The notes beneath the pieces are model-generated. The model did not search any database, was not told where the DNA came from, and worked only from the letters and a program-made list of their open reading frames with translations. The position numbers were made by a program, and so were the translations under genes. 29,805 nt of DNA from a virus. Within the stretch, counting starts at the first letter, position 1. The number at the start of each line of letters is the position of its first letter. The DNA lies in IMG/VR virus record IMGVR_UViG_3300025853_000443, positions 1 through 29,805 of that record. The stretch is one strand, 5' to 3'. Shown here in pieces: positions 29,788 to 29,805 of this stretch.

Positions 29788-29805
29788 TGACCTTATATGC
29801 ATTAA
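29702..29805. repeat. Terminal direct repeat, right copy
   Basis: This segment is the same as 4-108 except for one missing G (TTGTGC instead of TTGGTGC, near 29775). See the left copy. Confidence 0.93.

Noticed and set aside
1-29805. tRNA genes, CRISPR arrays, insertion sequences, integrase or repressor
   Set aside because: I looked for clover-leaf ends with CCA-type arms, regularly spaced repeats, transposase motifs and tyrosine/serine recombinase motifs and saw none; a temperate lifestyle is not supported.

Overview
The window is an essentially complete genome of a small tailed phage (about 29.7 kb unique, siphovirus-like because it has a tape-measure protein, tail tube and tail-tip genes but no sheath). 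Every gene I accept is on the + strand, tightly packed, and often joined by ATGA or TAATG overlaps. The host is most likely a member of the Bacteroidetes, probably Flavobacteriales. The evidence is the low GC content, A-rich leaders without Shine-Dalgarno sequences, promoter boxes of the TAnnTTTG type, and small structural proteins that I recognise from phages of that group. I see no integrase, repressor, tRNA or CRISPR. The first ~105 bases recur at the right end with a one-base difference, so the contig is a linearised circle or a permuted, terminally redundant molecule, and the ATPase gene at the junction is split between the two ends.

Early/middle region (27981 through the junction to 6535). 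An extremely AT-rich palindromic stretch (27981-28158) is a candidate origin. It is followed by two host-type promoters and genes for a NinG-like recombination protein, two ssDNA-binding-like proteins (one with an SSB-type acidic tail), a RecA/DnaB-type ATPase, a sigma-70-like factor, several small proteins, a PD-(D/E)XK-like protein and a RecE/YqaJ-like exonuclease. A striking DNA-modification cassette comes next: a TET/JBP-family 2-oxoglutarate dioxygenase, a PD-(D/E)XK-like nuclease and a TET-associated-type glycosyltransferase. A DnaA-C-terminal-like DNA-binding protein follows.

Late region (6540-27980). Small and large terminase come first. A self-contained four-gene cassette (8081-8699) with its own host-type promoter and terminator follows. 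The tail block has an overlapping chaperone pair with a T9 slippery run, suggesting -1 frameshifting, then tail completion, tail tip and tape measure. The head block has protease, scaffold-like protein and major capsid. Tail tube, portal and connector follow, then three tandem paralogous receptor-binding-type proteins and a lysis block (holin candidates and M15 endolysin). Placing portal and capsid after the tape measure is an uncommon order.

Regulatory idea. A bipartite motif, TAAAA - 13/14 nt - CGTTATAnTnATATG, precedes five late genes (6571, 8736, 15621, 17260, 19463). It is always fused directly to the ATG, and two copies lie just after terminators. The simplest model is that host RNA polymerase reads TAnnTTTG early promoters and makes the phage sigma factor (818-1315), which then activates these late promoters and yields leaderless mRNAs. 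This is inference from sequence; function assignments rest on motif recognition without database searches.
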